Shown in pieces: positions 24,573 through 36,680 of a stretch of DNA of 64,000 nucleotides. The notes beneath the pieces were generated by a model that had not been told where the DNA came from, searched no databases, and was given only the letters and a program-made list of their open reading frames with translations. The DNA comes from Pogona vitticeps (Eukaryota > Chordata > Lepidosauria > Squamata > Agamidae): NCBI RefSeq assembly GCF_051106095.1, contig NC_135783.1, forward strand, positions 59,429,447 through 59,493,446, read 5' to 3'. A program made the translations under genes and the position numbers. The stretch's first letter is position 1, and every line of letters starts with the position of its first letter.

Positions 24573-25544
24573 GCCCAGGACAGTGGGATCTGATGAGGGT
24601 TTCTTCCATAGTGGTCTCCCTACTGCCTATTATCACAACTACCTCTCACATGATTAAGACATCTGGATAACTGTACTGTATCTCTTTGGGCATACCACTG
24701 CTGTTACCCTCACCATGGGCTTGTGCCAAAAACGCACACACAAACACACACACACCTCACAGTGAGTGCTTATGACCAAGTTTGACAGAGAACTGACACA
24801 TCTTTCCTTTACCTCCAATTTCGCCCTATAGCTCACCAGTAAAAATTGCTTCCCTCCCCTTTCCTGCTCCTGAAATGACTGATAGCTCAGTTTGTTGTTA
24901 ACTGGAGGCCACCTCTGCACACCTGCAGAAGTTGTTGCTGACAAATCCATTAAAGCTGTTAATCAAATTTCTATTCCAAAGAACTCGACCTCTCCATTTC
25001 CCCCCATATCAAAAATCAAGGAACTGTCATACCCTAGTGACGAACCCTGTCACATCTGCTCTGTGGATCTCTGTACTTCTACTGCAACACACAAAGGAAT
25101 TTGACCAGAAATTTAAAACTTCAGAAGATTCCTGGTGAAAAGAATGTGAACAACTGCTCTTCCAGGTGTAGGGATTTACCTTACAAAATATCTACAGGGC
25201 CCTTTGGCATTACTGAGCATGCGCGTGCACACACACACACACAAAATAACTCTTTTTGAAAACCAGAATTAGAATTCTAGCCGCTTTGGGAAGAAGAAGG
25301 AGGTGGACTTTGCAACTTACAGACTTTGCGGCAAAAATTGAGACCAGGGGCAACAGACGTTGCTCACCCCTGCTGTACATAGATATTATATTTAAATTAT
25401 TCAAGAGAATTATGCTTCTCATAAGTTTCCTTAAACTGCTGTTGTGCTACACAAAACTTTAATTTGCTAAAACCCAGTCTGTGTCTAAAATATAGAAAAT
25501 TAGACACATTTTTCTCCCCATATCTGCACACATGGGAAAATAGT

Positions 25545-25790
25545 AAAACCGCATAAGAACCTAAGAGGAGCCCTGCTGGATTAGGCCAAGGGCCCATCTC
25601 AGTCCAGCATCCTGGATCTCTCAGTGGCCCCATCAGATGCCTCTGGGAGCAAAGAGACAACTAGACGCCTGTCTCCTGATCCCCCTTCCCTGCATCTGGA
25701 ATTTGAAGGGACCTTCCTTTTAAGCCTGGAGACCTCAGCAACCACTGCCTCAGGGTCAAGCCTGTAGTTATGCAGAGTGTGACAACTACC
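25545..25790 (+). repeat. Dispersed repeat (ATAAGAACCTAAGAGGAGC type)
   Basis: CCTGCTGGATTAGGCCAAGG, GTCCAGCATCCTGGATCTCT, CATCAGATGCCTCTGGGAGC and CCTGATCCCCCTTCCCTGCA. The least-decayed copy of this family here. Confidence 0.7.
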
Positions 25791-26397
25791 TCATGTCATG
25801 AAATGGCAGGAAATTATTAGTAACTTAGGGTTACTTGTTGTATTTTTACTGACAGGATTGGGGAGAGATGCTTGCAGGATTTTCTGCTTCACACTACTTC
25901 ACAAATTGTCTTTGGGTGGCCCTGAATGATTTCACATACCTTCATCAGTACATTATTATCTACTACAGCACTATCTAGTTATGGAAATATACAGATTGAA
26001 CAAGGAACAAGACAGGGATGTAAAAACATGTTGACTCAGCAGTAGGCTGCCAGACACTTCCTCCCCCCGCCCCCCAATTCACCAACAATGTGGTTGTCGA
26101 AGTTCCTCTGGCTTTTGTTCTCTTAACTGCAGTTTAACATTATCAATGACTTGTTTCCATAAATGTTTACTGGAAGCTACCTCTAGACTGCTCCCATTTC
26201 ATGCCCCAAAGCTACCACATTTGTAACGAAATTGTAGGCTGGTAGTATTAATGATGACAGTGAAGTAGAATTCTCTCCAGAGAAATTTTTCAAGAGAAAT
26301 CAAATTTTTCACAGAGACAAAATAGGACATGCTTATATGCTTGCAAATAATAACATCCTGACTTTCACAACAACCCTTAACATTAAGTAATGCAATT

Positions 26398-26575
26398 CAG
26401 AGAGGGACAGACTGGGACTCCAGAGTCCTGCATTCGAATTCCCATTCAGGCGTGGAAACTCACTGAGGGCGTGGAACTGGTAAAACGTAAAGCCACTCCT
26501 TAGATATCTCAAATATCTTTAAATATCTCACTTGCCTTGAAAGGCCCATTAGGGTCATCTTGAATGGCACATAAC
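26398..26575 (+). mobile_element. tRNA-derived SINE
   Basis: GGACTCCAGAGTCCTGCATT with a degenerate B box (CATTCGAATTCC), then CGTGGAAACTCACTGAGGG and a stretch ending AATGGCACATAACAC. Same SINE type as 27889 and 55465. Confidence 0.6.
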
Positions 26576-26759
26576 ACACATGTAAAGCAAAGATGAACTT
26601 GAGAATAACTCTCAAATTCTCTGACCCCTTCTGAAGAAAAAGTTCTTACCACAAAGCAACAGTAACAAAGCTTTTTCTGTAGCACAAGCAAGAGAGGGCT
26701 GCCACCCTGGGATTTGGAACTGGTCTCTGAACAACGTCACAATCATTTAATCCCTCCCC

Positions 26760-26905
26760 ATTCCAGGTTCTGCAGAAAAGCTGGAGGCAACAGGAAAAGA
26801 GGAAAACCAAATGTGAGATGGATTGACACCATCAGAGAACCCACAGGGTTGAGTTTGCAGCAGCTGTGCAGGGCTGTTGAGGACAGCACAAAGGGGCAAT
26901 GTTGA
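26760..26905 (+). mobile_element. Old RTE-type LINE 3' fragment
   Basis: Translates to GGNRKRGKPNVRWIDTIREP and GLSLQQLCRAVEDS, the C-terminal signature of a non-BovB RTE LINE. A second copy of the same segment lies about 400 bp further on. Decayed. Confidence 0.7.
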
Positions 26906-27019
26906 TAGCATGTAACAACAACAGAAGCTTAAAACAGCTTGCTGACACAAAGAGGACTGTCCCAATTAACAAAATTACGATCATCTTTGCAGACACCCTT
27001 GGCCTGATCAGATCGTATG

Positions 27020-27330
27020 GCAGATACCCTGGACTGCCAAAAAAGATGAGTAAGTGGGTTCTCGATCCAATTAAGCCTAAATTATCTCCAGAGGCAAAAA
27101 GAAAAAAACCCACAAACAAACAAACCTGAGGCTGTCCTACTTCGGGCACATCATGAGAAGGCAGGCATAGATTGAAAAAGACCATAATATTTGGAAAGGT
27201 GGAAGGCAGCAGGAAAAGAGGAAGGCTAAATGCAAGATAGACCTACTCCCTAAGGAAACCACAAGCTTGAGTTTGCAACAGATGGGCAGGGCTGTTGAGG
27301 CCAGGCCATGTTGGAGATTGCTCATTCCTG
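27020..27330 (+). mobile_element. Old RTE-type LINE 3' fragment, second copy
   Basis: Contains SKWVLDPIKPKLSPEAK, then LRLSYFGHIMRRQA, then a broken equivalent of the RWIDSI..GLSLQ segment and a CTCATTCCTGGGGTCACCCT end. Same family as 26760-26905 and 52480-52720. Confidence 0.7.
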
Positions 27331-27439
27331 GGGTCACCCTAAGTAGGGGTGGAATTTGACTAACAGAAACCACAGGCTTTGTATGGATTCCCTGCATCTA
27401 ACTGCCAATTCCAAAAAAGTTGAAAGGTTATTCCCTTAA

Positions 27440-27545
27440 TTGGTTGTTGTGAGTTTTTCGGGCTCTTTGGCCATGTTCTGAAGGTTGCTCTTCCCGAAAA
27501 ACCCACAACAACCATCAGATCCCGGCCATGAAAGCCTTTGCAAAT
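27440..27545 (+). mobile_element. Rearranged copy of the GTTGTTGTGGG repeat
   Basis: Reads GGTTGTTGTGAGTTTTTCGG to GGTTGCTCTTCC, then an inverted copy of its own start (CGAAAAACCCACAACAACC), then the family's right end ATCAGATCCCGGCCATGAAA. The middle present in the 14661 copy is missing. Confidence 0.7.
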
Positions 27546-27888
27546 AAATGCCCTTACCAGCTTTTAAATTTTTTAATCATCATCATAATAAAATATAATG
27601 CCATCCCCTCCTCCTGACCAAGCCTGGTTCCCCATTAGTTTTTCCATAGATCCTAAATACTAGATTTCTGCATACCAATGAAAAAAGTGGCATGTTATGC
27701 CCTCCCTCCCTGAAAATCTAAACATAGTGGCCTATATCATAAATGTTCATTTTCCCTTGAAAGGACATCACTGGAGGGAGGCAAATTAACTTCATGTTAA
27801 AAAGCATTAACTCATGGTGGCAAAATTTGGTTATGTTTCTTGGGGCACCTGATGAACACAATTAAACTTAAGCATGTGTTAATCACAA

Positions 27889-28045
27889 ATACAGGAATAG
27901 TCTGGCATATTAGGACTCTGGAGACCAGGGTTCAAATCCTCACTCAGCCATGGAAATTCACTAGGAGTGGAAATTGTAAAATCACTCTTTAAAAACATAT
28001 ACTTTCTTTGAAAACCTAGTTGCTGTAAGTTAATTTTGCATAACT
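27889..28045 (+). mobile_element. tRNA-derived SINE
   Basis: Has a near-perfect pol III B box GGTTCAAATCC near 27930, followed by CATGGAAATTCACTAGGAG and a TTTGAAAACCTAGTTGCTGT tail block. Confidence 0.65.
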
Positions 28046-28384
28046 AATTAATCACCAACAGGCTTCTGACCTTTTTTCTCCAAAGTTCAGGTATTTATTT
28101 ATTTCAAAAATTAGAAGTATCAAATTTTCTAAACTCAAACACAATAACAATTACATAAATGCTAAAAGGTCCTAAAGGGAATCCTGTTGAAATAATTTTC
28201 AAAATATATTTTACATGATAAAATATCATTTCATTTTCCTCCTTCCATTTCTCAAGACTGCATGGCAAACAGCTAAGGCAGGGAAATATTTAATAAAAAG
28301 CAGCTTTATGCTCAGACATAGTCTGCTTTATGTATTATACTTACCTACTTACTTGAATAATCTTAAAAATGAAAGCTTGTGAAA

Positions 28385-28432
28385 GCCAGTTTGAACAGTC
28401 CTCTGAAGATGCTGGTCACAGAGACAAATGCA
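28385..28432 (-). mobile_element. Fragment of the GTTGTTGTGGG repeat
   Basis: CAGTCCTCTGAAGATGCTGG followed by TCACAGAGAC is the reverse complement of the inner part of the 14661 unit. Confidence 0.6.
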
Positions 28433-28496
28433 GCATGCATGCTTGAATTAACATGCTCTGTGTGCCCTTTCCTCCTCTTCCTGGCAGTCCCTCCGG

Positions 28497-28517
28497 CCCC
28501 CACCCCCACCCCCACCC
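28497..28517 (-). repeat. G-quadruplex motif (minus strand)
   Basis: On the minus strand GGGTGGGGGTGGGGGT then GGGGG: four G tracts with single-T loops. Another C-rich patch lies at 28722-28738. Confidence 0.85.
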
Positions 28518-28719
28518 TGAAGGTCTGGATAGTTCAGATTTCCCTTTGATATGTTGATCTGCTCTGCTTTAACCCTGGCCTGGTGGTAAATCTTACTAGT
28601 GTTAAAAAGCTGATAGCTGTCTTCCTGTTTTTGAATGAGCGATCAATGTGTGCCATTTGTCTCCACAGATTGTCAGAGCAACAGCCTTAGTTACGTTTAA
28701 CTTGGGAAAACAAACATAG

Positions 28720-28845
28720 CCCCCCTCCCCCCCCGCTCCTCGCTGGTCACCTGGCCTTCAGGAAACGGTTCGGCGAACTATTATCAGATTTAGGAAACGG
28801 ATCGATGGAACCGGTGCGAACCTGCTGAATCCCACCTCTGATTAG
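28720..28845. repeat. Opposite end of the CCAGTGGTGGGATTCA repeat
   Basis: GAAACGGTTCGGCGAACTAT, AACCGGTGCGAACCTGCTGA and ATCCCACCTCTGATTAGATC match the other end of this family. Probably a separate insertion from 24448. Confidence 0.5.
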
Positions 28846-30608
28846 ATCACTCAAAGTGCAAATGTTTATGCTGGTGGAAATTATACCAGCAGTTTGCCCC
28901 AGTGCATTTATACAAGGATGTGCACAAACAGTATTGTTTCAATCTGCTGTTTCAGGCTGATGTCTTAGCATCTGACCAGGACATCAAGATAAATATATAT
29001 ATATATAAAGGGAGAGGGCTTCTGTAGTGCAGAAGAGGAAATTTGAACATGTACACCTTGTCATACAAATTACACTGTTCTGCTGAACTGATAAGATGCA
29101 GGAGCCTTTTTTTGCATCTGGCCTCCCTTGGCAGACTGCATGTATTTGCACGACATCCATGCAACAACTTGTATGCACAGAAATATCTGTTCTGTGGAAT
29201 TGCTGGATGACCTGGAGTCTGTGTAGAAAGGCAGGTTCTTTGGTCTTTCAGGACAGATCAGGGTTAGCTATTCTAAGGGAAAGCAAACCCCTCTGGCCAA
29301 AACACTGAGAGAGCACTGACTGGAAGGAAACGAGACAGAACTTCTGAATAAACACTGTGAAATGATGAAAATTCTTAGGATGTCAGAGCAATCAATCCAG
29401 AGGCAAAGAGCTTTGCCTGCACCGAGGCAAAAATGCACTATTGAAATGGAAATCACCTGAAGTATCCAGGGTGACTGGCATTACTTCCTTTTGTTAAGTT
29501 TCTGCTATCATGCTTCATAGGATATCCGGGGTCACAAGATATCCTTGTAGGTCCTCATGGGAACACGGAGCACAAAGCTCTCCAAAGGGGGAAGAGGATG
29601 AATTCCTCTCACCGTTAATGCAAAAGATTATGTAATTCAGAGCTCAGATTTACGGTTTGTTTCCCCACCCACCCCCTCCGAAATGCAGCTCACACCTTCC
29701 TCCTGCTTCAGTTTTTACAATGCATCCTTTTTTCCCCTGACTCCCATCTCTTAAGAAGTGCTGGCCCTTCCCGTTACCTGCACAGAGGGAGTCACCTTGG
29801 ACAATAAAAGTCTTGAGTGGTTAATAGACTATTTCTTCTGGATGCCATTCAGGATCTGCATTGCCACATCACCTGGCCCTGGAAAGGGAAGCATCCAATC
29901 ACTATCCATTGAAGGAGCAGCAGCACTGTTGGACATTCAGGAAGGCCTGGTGCAGGAAAGACGGAACCAAAGCTTATTCACACTTTTAGCATATGGAGAC
30001 TCACAGCAGTTCACTGTTCCTCCTCCTGCACCACTTATTCTGCCAGACTGCACCCTCAGGTTAACGATCTGTTTCCTCGTTCTTGCCTTTTAAAAAGACT
30101 GCCTTGCAAAGTGTTTTGCTAGCAGCACATAGCCCTCAAAACCTGTGTTTACTCTGTGATGTGAAGCAAACATCCTGTTCCTGCCTCAGGCACTCAGCTA
30201 GGCTTCAGGTGCATAAGGGAAGGGGGAAAAGTCACATCAAAAGAGGATGTTGTGAAATGAATTCTCTCTTTTGCAAGGCTTCGCTTTGGGTTTTTTCTTT
30301 TTTTGGCTCTGGCTGTTCTGAAAATGGCAATGACTTTCTCCTACAAGTTAATTCTGTCCTATAGGCTGGTTACCTGGCACACGTTGTAGTTGTACAACAA
30401 GTTTAATTTCCCTTCTGACTTCAGCCAAGACATCTCACAACAATGGCTCAAATCACCTGAAGCACCTACACAAAGTGTCCGTGAGCTTCAGTTGAGGTTT
30501 TCTTCATCAGCCTGACTTGCAGTCTCTTCATAGGAAGCCATCGTATTGTGTCACTGGACCAGACAAACTATATGGCACCCCAACAGACTTTTGGGGACAG
30601 TGTCTGCG
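28846..30608. other. Repeat-poor intergenic segment
   Basis: 1.7 kb without recognised repeats, slightly richer in GC than its surroundings. A 111-codon frame at 29758-30093 has no domain. A lack of repeats can mark regulatory DNA, but nothing here proves it. Confidence 0.45.
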
Positions 30609-30711
30609 AAATTGACACAACTACGGGAAGTAGTGGAAGATAGGAGGGCCTGGCGTGCTCTGGTCCATGGGGTCACGAAGAGTTGGACACGACTAAACGA
30701 CTAAACGAACG
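30609..30711 (+). mobile_element. BovB 3' end fragment
   Basis: About 100 bp reading TTGACACAACTACGGGAAG through GGAGGGCCTGGCGTGCTCTG to CGACTAAACGACTAAACGAA, the extreme BovB 3' end. Heavily 5'-truncated. An AAAG microsatellite begins 40 bp downstream. Confidence 0.9.
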
Positions 30712-30750
30712 GGTGGAACAGAGATCTTAGTTTACCTCTAAAAAGGTAAC

Positions 30751-30817
<67 letters not shown>

Positions 30818-30832
30818 AATAAAGAAAGAAAG
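30751..30832 (+). repeat. (AAAG)n microsatellite
   Basis: About 20 units with one AAAT interruption near 30820; purine-only strand. Confidence 0.97.
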
Positions 30833-31139
30833 AGATATCGTAACTACTGAGTGACTGTAACAACCAAGGCTTGTTTTACTGATCCAAGACAATACAGTAG
30901 CTTGGAAGGGCGTTCCTATCACATTCCTATTAATGATAGGACCTTGTGTAGGTCATTCATTCATAGAACTGCCATAAATCATAGGTAACCTGATGGTACA
31001 TAACAACAATGGGAAGACATTTATGGTGAACCCCATGTCAATGACATTTTATATACAATATGGACTCCATACTTATAACATCCTAGTATAGTATGTAATT
31101 TATAACATTAGAAATCTTCACCCCTTGTAATACAATAAC

Positions 31140-31400
31140 ATCATCAGGTCCTTTCATGAGGAAATTAAGGGCACTGTAGTTTTTGATGGCTCAGCATCAA
31201 ATCCCTTTGATATCCGAAGATGAGTGAAACAGGGCTGTGTCCTCACGGCGACTCTGTTTGGGATCTTTTTTGCTGTCATGCTGAAGCACGCCTTTGGAAC
31301 TGCAACAGAAGGTGTCTATCTCTGGACTAGATCAGATGGAAAGCTCTTTAATCTCTTGAGATTGAGAGTGAAGAAGAATACAATAGCTAGAATCCAACAA
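31140..31400 (+). mobile_element. RTE-type reverse transcriptase relic
   Basis: A short frame reads KQGCVLTATLFGIFFAVMLK then TEGVYLWTRSDGKLFNLLRL, the segment between RT motifs (KQGC..P..F and the RTDGKLFNL block) of vertebrate RTE LINEs. Upstream and downstream parts are missing. Clearly not BovB. Confidence 0.75.
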
Positions 31401-32050
31401 CAGCACTTAAGCTGACAGGTAAAACCCTGCTGAGAAATACTGCCTTTCTCTGGAAAGAACAGAACATCTTTTGTGATCTGTATCTAATGTTAAAGATGTA
31501 TGCAAAGTAAGCTTACAAAGTGTGTAATACCTGTCCTAGAAATGGCCACAATGTCCATACCAGATTGAATTGAACTGAGCTCTCCCTCTTAGACATTTGT
31601 TGTTTGAAATATTTATATATTGCTTTTTGAGACAAAGCTTCCTCAAGGTAGTTCTCAAAGCTGAAATAGTAAAATAAAAATTTAAAGATAATGAATTTAA
31701 CAAGAACAACATTTTAAAACGGCCACAATGGCAACAATACAAAAGATGGACCAACACTGACTTAAAAGTAGCTAGGGATAAATCAGGCCTTTAAAGGCTG
31801 CTGTTTAGAAATACCAGAACCTTTTCTTTTTCTTGGATTTTAATGGCAATATGAGGCAGGCATGAAAAAGTTACTTTTTAAGACTACAGCAACCAGAATC
31901 ACCAAGTCTGCCTGGCCACGAGCTAGCCTATTCTAAGAGTTTTAGTCTATAAAAAGTAACATTTCTATGTTCTCAGAAAGGAAAACTCACTGGGTCTCCT
32001 TCAGAAATGGAGTTACTTTCTAGACCAGTGCTTCCTAATCTTGGTTCGAC

Positions 32051-32136
32051 AGATGTTCTTAGACTACAAATCCCAGAAATCCTGGCCAGCACAGCTACTG
32101 GTGAAGGCTTCTGGGAGTTTTAGTCCAAGAACATCT
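32051..32136. repeat. Palindromic repeat (GACTACAAATCCCAGAA type), best copy
   Basis: AGATGTTCTTAGACTACAAA with TCCCAGAA pairs with TTCTGGGAGTTTTAGTCC and AAGAACATCT. A fold-back family found throughout amniote genomes; degraded pieces also lie near 7290, 13350, 21980 and 31880. Confidence 0.65.
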
Positions 32137-32165
32137 GAGGAATATGTTAACAATCTGAGGAGCCA

Positions 32166-34427
32166 TTGCTCTAGACACTGTAGCTTCCTGACTCCCCAAG
32201 GCAGCAAGGCCAATGACCAGCTAGCTGGGAGATTTTTGAGTTTCTCCTCACATCAGCTATGGTTCAAAAAACAAAAACAAACAAACAAATAAAAAAACAA
32301 AACAAAAAGGGGGGGAATACTGTTCCCCATTGATTATCTCCTTCCACTTACACCAAAGAATGTTGGAGGAATGAGGAACAAAAATTATGTAAATATATAA
32401 TTTGCAGTTTTCTGTAAAAAAAACTCCAGTTGCTGCCTTTGGTTACAATCTGAATTTACAATTGGTCAGCTTGATGTCCAATTCATTTCCACAACACACA
32501 ATGCAATTCTAGTTCTTATTATTTTAATTTTATTTCTAGAGTTACCTATTCTGTTTATATTCAGACCAGTACTGGTGTGTTGATACCACATGTAGCTGCA
32601 CCTTTGGTTTCAAAGGAGGATTTACACTAGTAGGAGTGCCGCATTACTATCCATTGCAATGATGATTGAAAATGGGAATTTCAGCATTCCCTCCCCTATG
32701 GCTCAGCTTTGGTGAAACATATGTCATGTTAAATCACACAGCCCTTCTGTTATTCCTAGCATCCTATTTGTTTTTGTCAGACAATTTGGAAAATTTGAAT
32801 GAGACCAGTTAATAAAGGTTTGGACCGAACAATCTCCCTGCTCCCTGAAGAATTTCGGCAAGCAATTTGCTATTATGACTCTAAAGCCTCAGGTTTATTA
32901 CAAACATAAACACACACAATTAATCATCCAATCACAACAACGGAGGTGGTTTTGTGGTACATCTTTGGAACCAATAAGGTTTTTATTTCATTTTTTCAAA
33001 AAAAAAGTTTATTAGATCTTTGTGTTTGCATATTGCATTTGAAAACTGCTGTAAAAACTGTTGAAATTATGGTCAAGTTCAACATGCAAATTAATACATG
33101 AGAGAAAGGAGTTGCTTGTAAACTAACCTGCTGGGTAGGTTGCATGACCCCTCCTCTTCTCCTGACCAATTAACTAACACTCTTTCTTTGATAGGCAAGG
33201 ATGACCTATTGTCAATTGTTTTACTGCCTTTGTTTAGGTACAAGCTTTTGGAACACTATCCAGGAAAGGTTTTTTTTTCTTTTGAGTTCCTCCTCACATC
33301 AGTCATTTTCTGTCCCTCAGCCATGCAGTCTGAAAGAACCCACCTTTTGTTTTTACTGTTTTAACCATTTTCTTCATTCCTTCCATTAACCTCTGAAGTA
33401 TCTTGTGCCTTATTGAAAATTTATGTAACCAAGTTCAAGCCTAAAACTTGCAAGATATTTGAGTAAATATCTATTTTCTTATCTTAAAAGCAATATCTGA
33501 GCAATTAATTCAGCTGGCTAAATGTGTGTTTGGGAACTTTCTACTCAATTTTAACTCCTAAAATTACCAGAAATAAAAGACATTCCTCTCTGTTGTTACT
33601 ACAAAGTCCATCACTCTAATAAAAACTGTATATTGTCTCAGCCATGGAGCAGAGTTAGTTTCTCAAGATCATGTCTCGATACTAGTGCTTCTTCAGCTAT
33701 CCAGAAAAGATTTCTGAACAATTTCAGCTTGGGAATGTTTCTCTCAATTTCTCTCTCTCTCTTTTTTGTGACCTTTCTAAATAATTTTTTTCTGGAAAGG
33801 ATGTAGCCTTGTAGCATTAAAGTCATACATTTTAGGGCAAGATCCTTTTATGAACTTGTACAGGAATGTGATTGTTTCTTGGCTGGGATCCTCACTTTCA
33901 TTTTCTACCATACACACCATGTGTATCAACTGCACAAAAGGACTGTGAGAATAATCCTCTATCAAAGAATGGTAATGTGTTGAAACATTGTTTAACATTT
34001 AATATTCTCTGAGAGTTCTTTGACAATTGCAGTAGCAATGGCAGTTCCATCTAAAGTAGCTCTACCTCTACCTTATTCATACAAAAGAACAAAAGAATGC
34101 TCTTTTGCATGCTGTAGAATACCAGAAATCGTGCTGAGTGCATCAAAGAATGTATTCTCCCCTGACATAATTGTATATGAAACTCCTAATCTGGTGAACA
34201 CTCTGTCAACTAGAGCAAGTCTGCAAAATTCAGCAGGTATATAGCAGCCCCACTGGGTCATTATTACCAACAAGCTTGCCTGTATTAGTGCTAATTTATC
34301 CCCCATGTTCGGACCAGTCGCTAGAACACAAGGAGCTTTGCTCTCAGAGTATTCAACTTTTATACTGGCCAGGATATCACTAGGGATGAAGTTGTCTCCA
34401 AAGAATGTTTTTGTAATGCACTAATGG
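32166..34427. other. Unassigned intergenic sequence
   Basis: AT-rich, no recognised repeat except A-rich runs near 32270; short chance frames only. Confidence 0.55.
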
Positions 34428-34655
34428 CTGTCTCATGAGAAGAGAAGACTCCCTGGAAAAGACCCTGATATTAGGAAAGTGTGAAGGCAAGAGGAGAAGG
34501 GGATGACAGATGACAAGATGGCTGGACAGTGTCATCGAAGCAACCAACATGAATTTGACCCAACTCTGGGAGGCAGTGGAAGACAGGAGGGCCTGGTGTG
34601 CTCTGGTCCGTGGGGTCACAAAGAGTCGAGCATGACTAAATGACTAAACAACAAC
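34428..34655 (+). mobile_element. BovB 3' end fragment
   Basis: Contains TCATGAGAAGAGAAGACTCC, AGGAGGGCCTGG and a terminal ACTAAATGACTAAAC followed by AACAACAAC. This is a decayed copy of the last 75 or so codons. Confidence 0.9.
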
Positions 34656-35687
34656 AACAATGGCATGAGTATTTGAGCTCCAGAAATTGGTGTGTGTTGT
34701 CCTCTGGCAGCAAGATTACAGATTGGGACAATGACCCATCACATCCTTAACTATGATGTGCAAGAAACAACATCTAGAATGGCAATGCATTCTAGTCCTG
34801 TTTTCCAGTCTTTGCTGTTTCTGTCAGTCGTAGAATAACTTTTTCATACAATCTTTTTATGTGGCTTTTCTCAATTTTTCTGCATTGACAGTGTCATTCA
34901 ACATCTTCTCTATGGCTTCAGTCCAGTAATGCTTCTGTTTCTTTCTGCTGGACTTCAGTGCATATTCATCAGTGAAGTCTCAAGCCACTGCAGTTTCTGC
35001 AGTCTCCATTTGCTAGCAGTTTTTTTTTTGCCTGTTCCCCAATACATCATGGCTCTGACACCCAGTCATTTGTGCTGCTCTTCCAAAGACTGGTGAAGGC
35101 ATTCCTCAGCGTCACTTATATCCTCTAATGCTTTATTATAAGCAGAGTTAAAGCCAGGTTTTGGATTAACCACACCAGTCTTCCACAATGAACAAAGACT
35201 GCATTCCACGTGTTAAGTTCTGCTTTCGTGTCTGAGAAACAGAGTTCCGGATTTTCAAACTTGGCTGTTACTATCTGTTTTAATGTTTTGGATTTAAATC
35301 CACTAATAATATCTTCCAAAACAACTATGTACTTTAAATCCTTCTAATGCAGATCAGAAGTCTATTATCTTCTTCTTGCCATACCTTGCCTCTTCATATG
35401 TAACAGCCCTGAAAGATTTTAAAAAGAAAACCACCCAGACTGCTGGAGGGCCAAAGACTCTATCACGATGAGTTGTCATCAGCTTGCTGAGTACTGAGTG
35501 CAAGAATCTCTCTGTCTAGTATAGCTGTAAAATATATTATATTTATCAAGTAGACTTTGTCCTGGATCTGGCAATTAATTTGCATACAGCTGTGTCAGCA
35601 AGTCCTCCTGCTTACTGTGATAATTTGGTGCTGTGCAAAAGCTCTTTTGTTTCGCAAGCCATGGGCAGTTCTCACCCTTTATGCCAT
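34656..35687. other. Unassigned intergenic sequence
   Basis: Some stretches feel like a decayed LINE coding region (several Met/Lys-rich minus frames near 35125-35319), but no motif can be named. Confidence 0.4.
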
Positions 35688-35795
35688 GGTTCTCAACCTT
35701 GGATAACCCAGGTGTTCTTGGATTGAAACTCCCAGAATTTCTGGGCAGCACAGCCAGTGGTGAAGGTTTCTGGGAATTGCAGTCCAAGCTCTGCT
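35688..35795. repeat. Palindromic repeat, second copy
   Basis: TGGTTCTCAACCTTGGATAA, TTCTTGGATTGAAACTCCCA and TTTCTGGGAATTGCAGTCCA. Followed at 35840-35880 by another repeat tail (TTTATACCCCGCCCCTCTAG). Confidence 0.65.
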
Positions 35796-36063
35796 CTCTT
35801 CCTGTTAAGAATATCCTTTACTTACTTTTACTTTAATTAGATTTATACCCCGCCCCTCTAGACCAGGTCTACTCCATTCCATTCCATTGTACTAAATACT
35901 AGATATATCCACTGCCAATTGCAGCACCCAACTACATGAGAAAGAAGAGGTGTGTTCATAAACAAAGAGCATAGCTAATAATGTACACAGTTTCTTGTAC
36001 TGAAGATATACAAATGTAGTAAATTCATGCTTTAAAGGGGGCTTAGAAAGGCTGTTTCTAAGC

Positions 36064-36280
36064 CTGAGAGGACTCCCTGGAAAAGACCTTAATGTTGGGA
36101 AAGTGTGAAGGCAAGAGGAGAAGGGGACGACAGAGGATGAGATGGTTGGACAGTGCCCCCGAAGCAACCAACATGAATCTGACCCAACTCTGGGAGGCAG
36201 TGGAAGATAGGAGGGCCTGGCGTGCTCTGGTCCATGGGGTCACAAAGAATCGGACACGACTAAATGACTAAACGAACGTA
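36064..36280 (+). mobile_element. BovB 3' end fragment
   Basis: Starts at GAGAGGACTCCCTGGAAAAG and ends CGACTAAATGACTAAACGAA. Same direction as the copies at 1, 30609 and 34428. Confidence 0.9.
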
Positions 36281-36554
36281 GAAAGGCTGTTGGCAAGAAA
36301 GACAGCTATGTGACAACCTCATAGCTTATTGTATATCGTTTCTACGTTGTATTGGTACAAAAGTGCAATGGCATTTTGTGCAGATGAACCCAGAGATGAG
36401 GGATCTCTCTCTACATGCTGCACAGAAAATGAAGTGGCAAATGCCTTGGGCCAACACTGCATTTCACGTTGAAATTCTGACCATGGCACTGCAAATTCTC
36501 AATATTTATTTGTCTTGTATGTAGAGTTGAGAAGTGCATTTACATCAGGCTTGC

Positions 36555-36680
36555 TTAACCCGCCCTCCTCCAGATATTTTGAGCTAAAGTCCACCTCATC
36601 ATTAACCACTTGCTGTGTTGGCTGGGGCTCATAGGAGCTGAAGTTCAAAATATCTGGGGAGCATGAAGTTGGGGAAAACT
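36555..36680. repeat. Palindromic repeat, diverged copy
   Basis: CCTCCAGATATTTTGAGCTA pairs loosely with TGAAGTTCAAAATATCTGGG; centre GTGTTGGCTGGGGCTCATAG. Confidence 0.5.

Noticed and set aside
24448-28845. One 4.4-kb DNA transposon bounded by the GGTGGGATTCA ends
   Set aside because: The inner parts match unrelated SINEs and RTE relics, and the family is normally short; two separate insertions are simpler.
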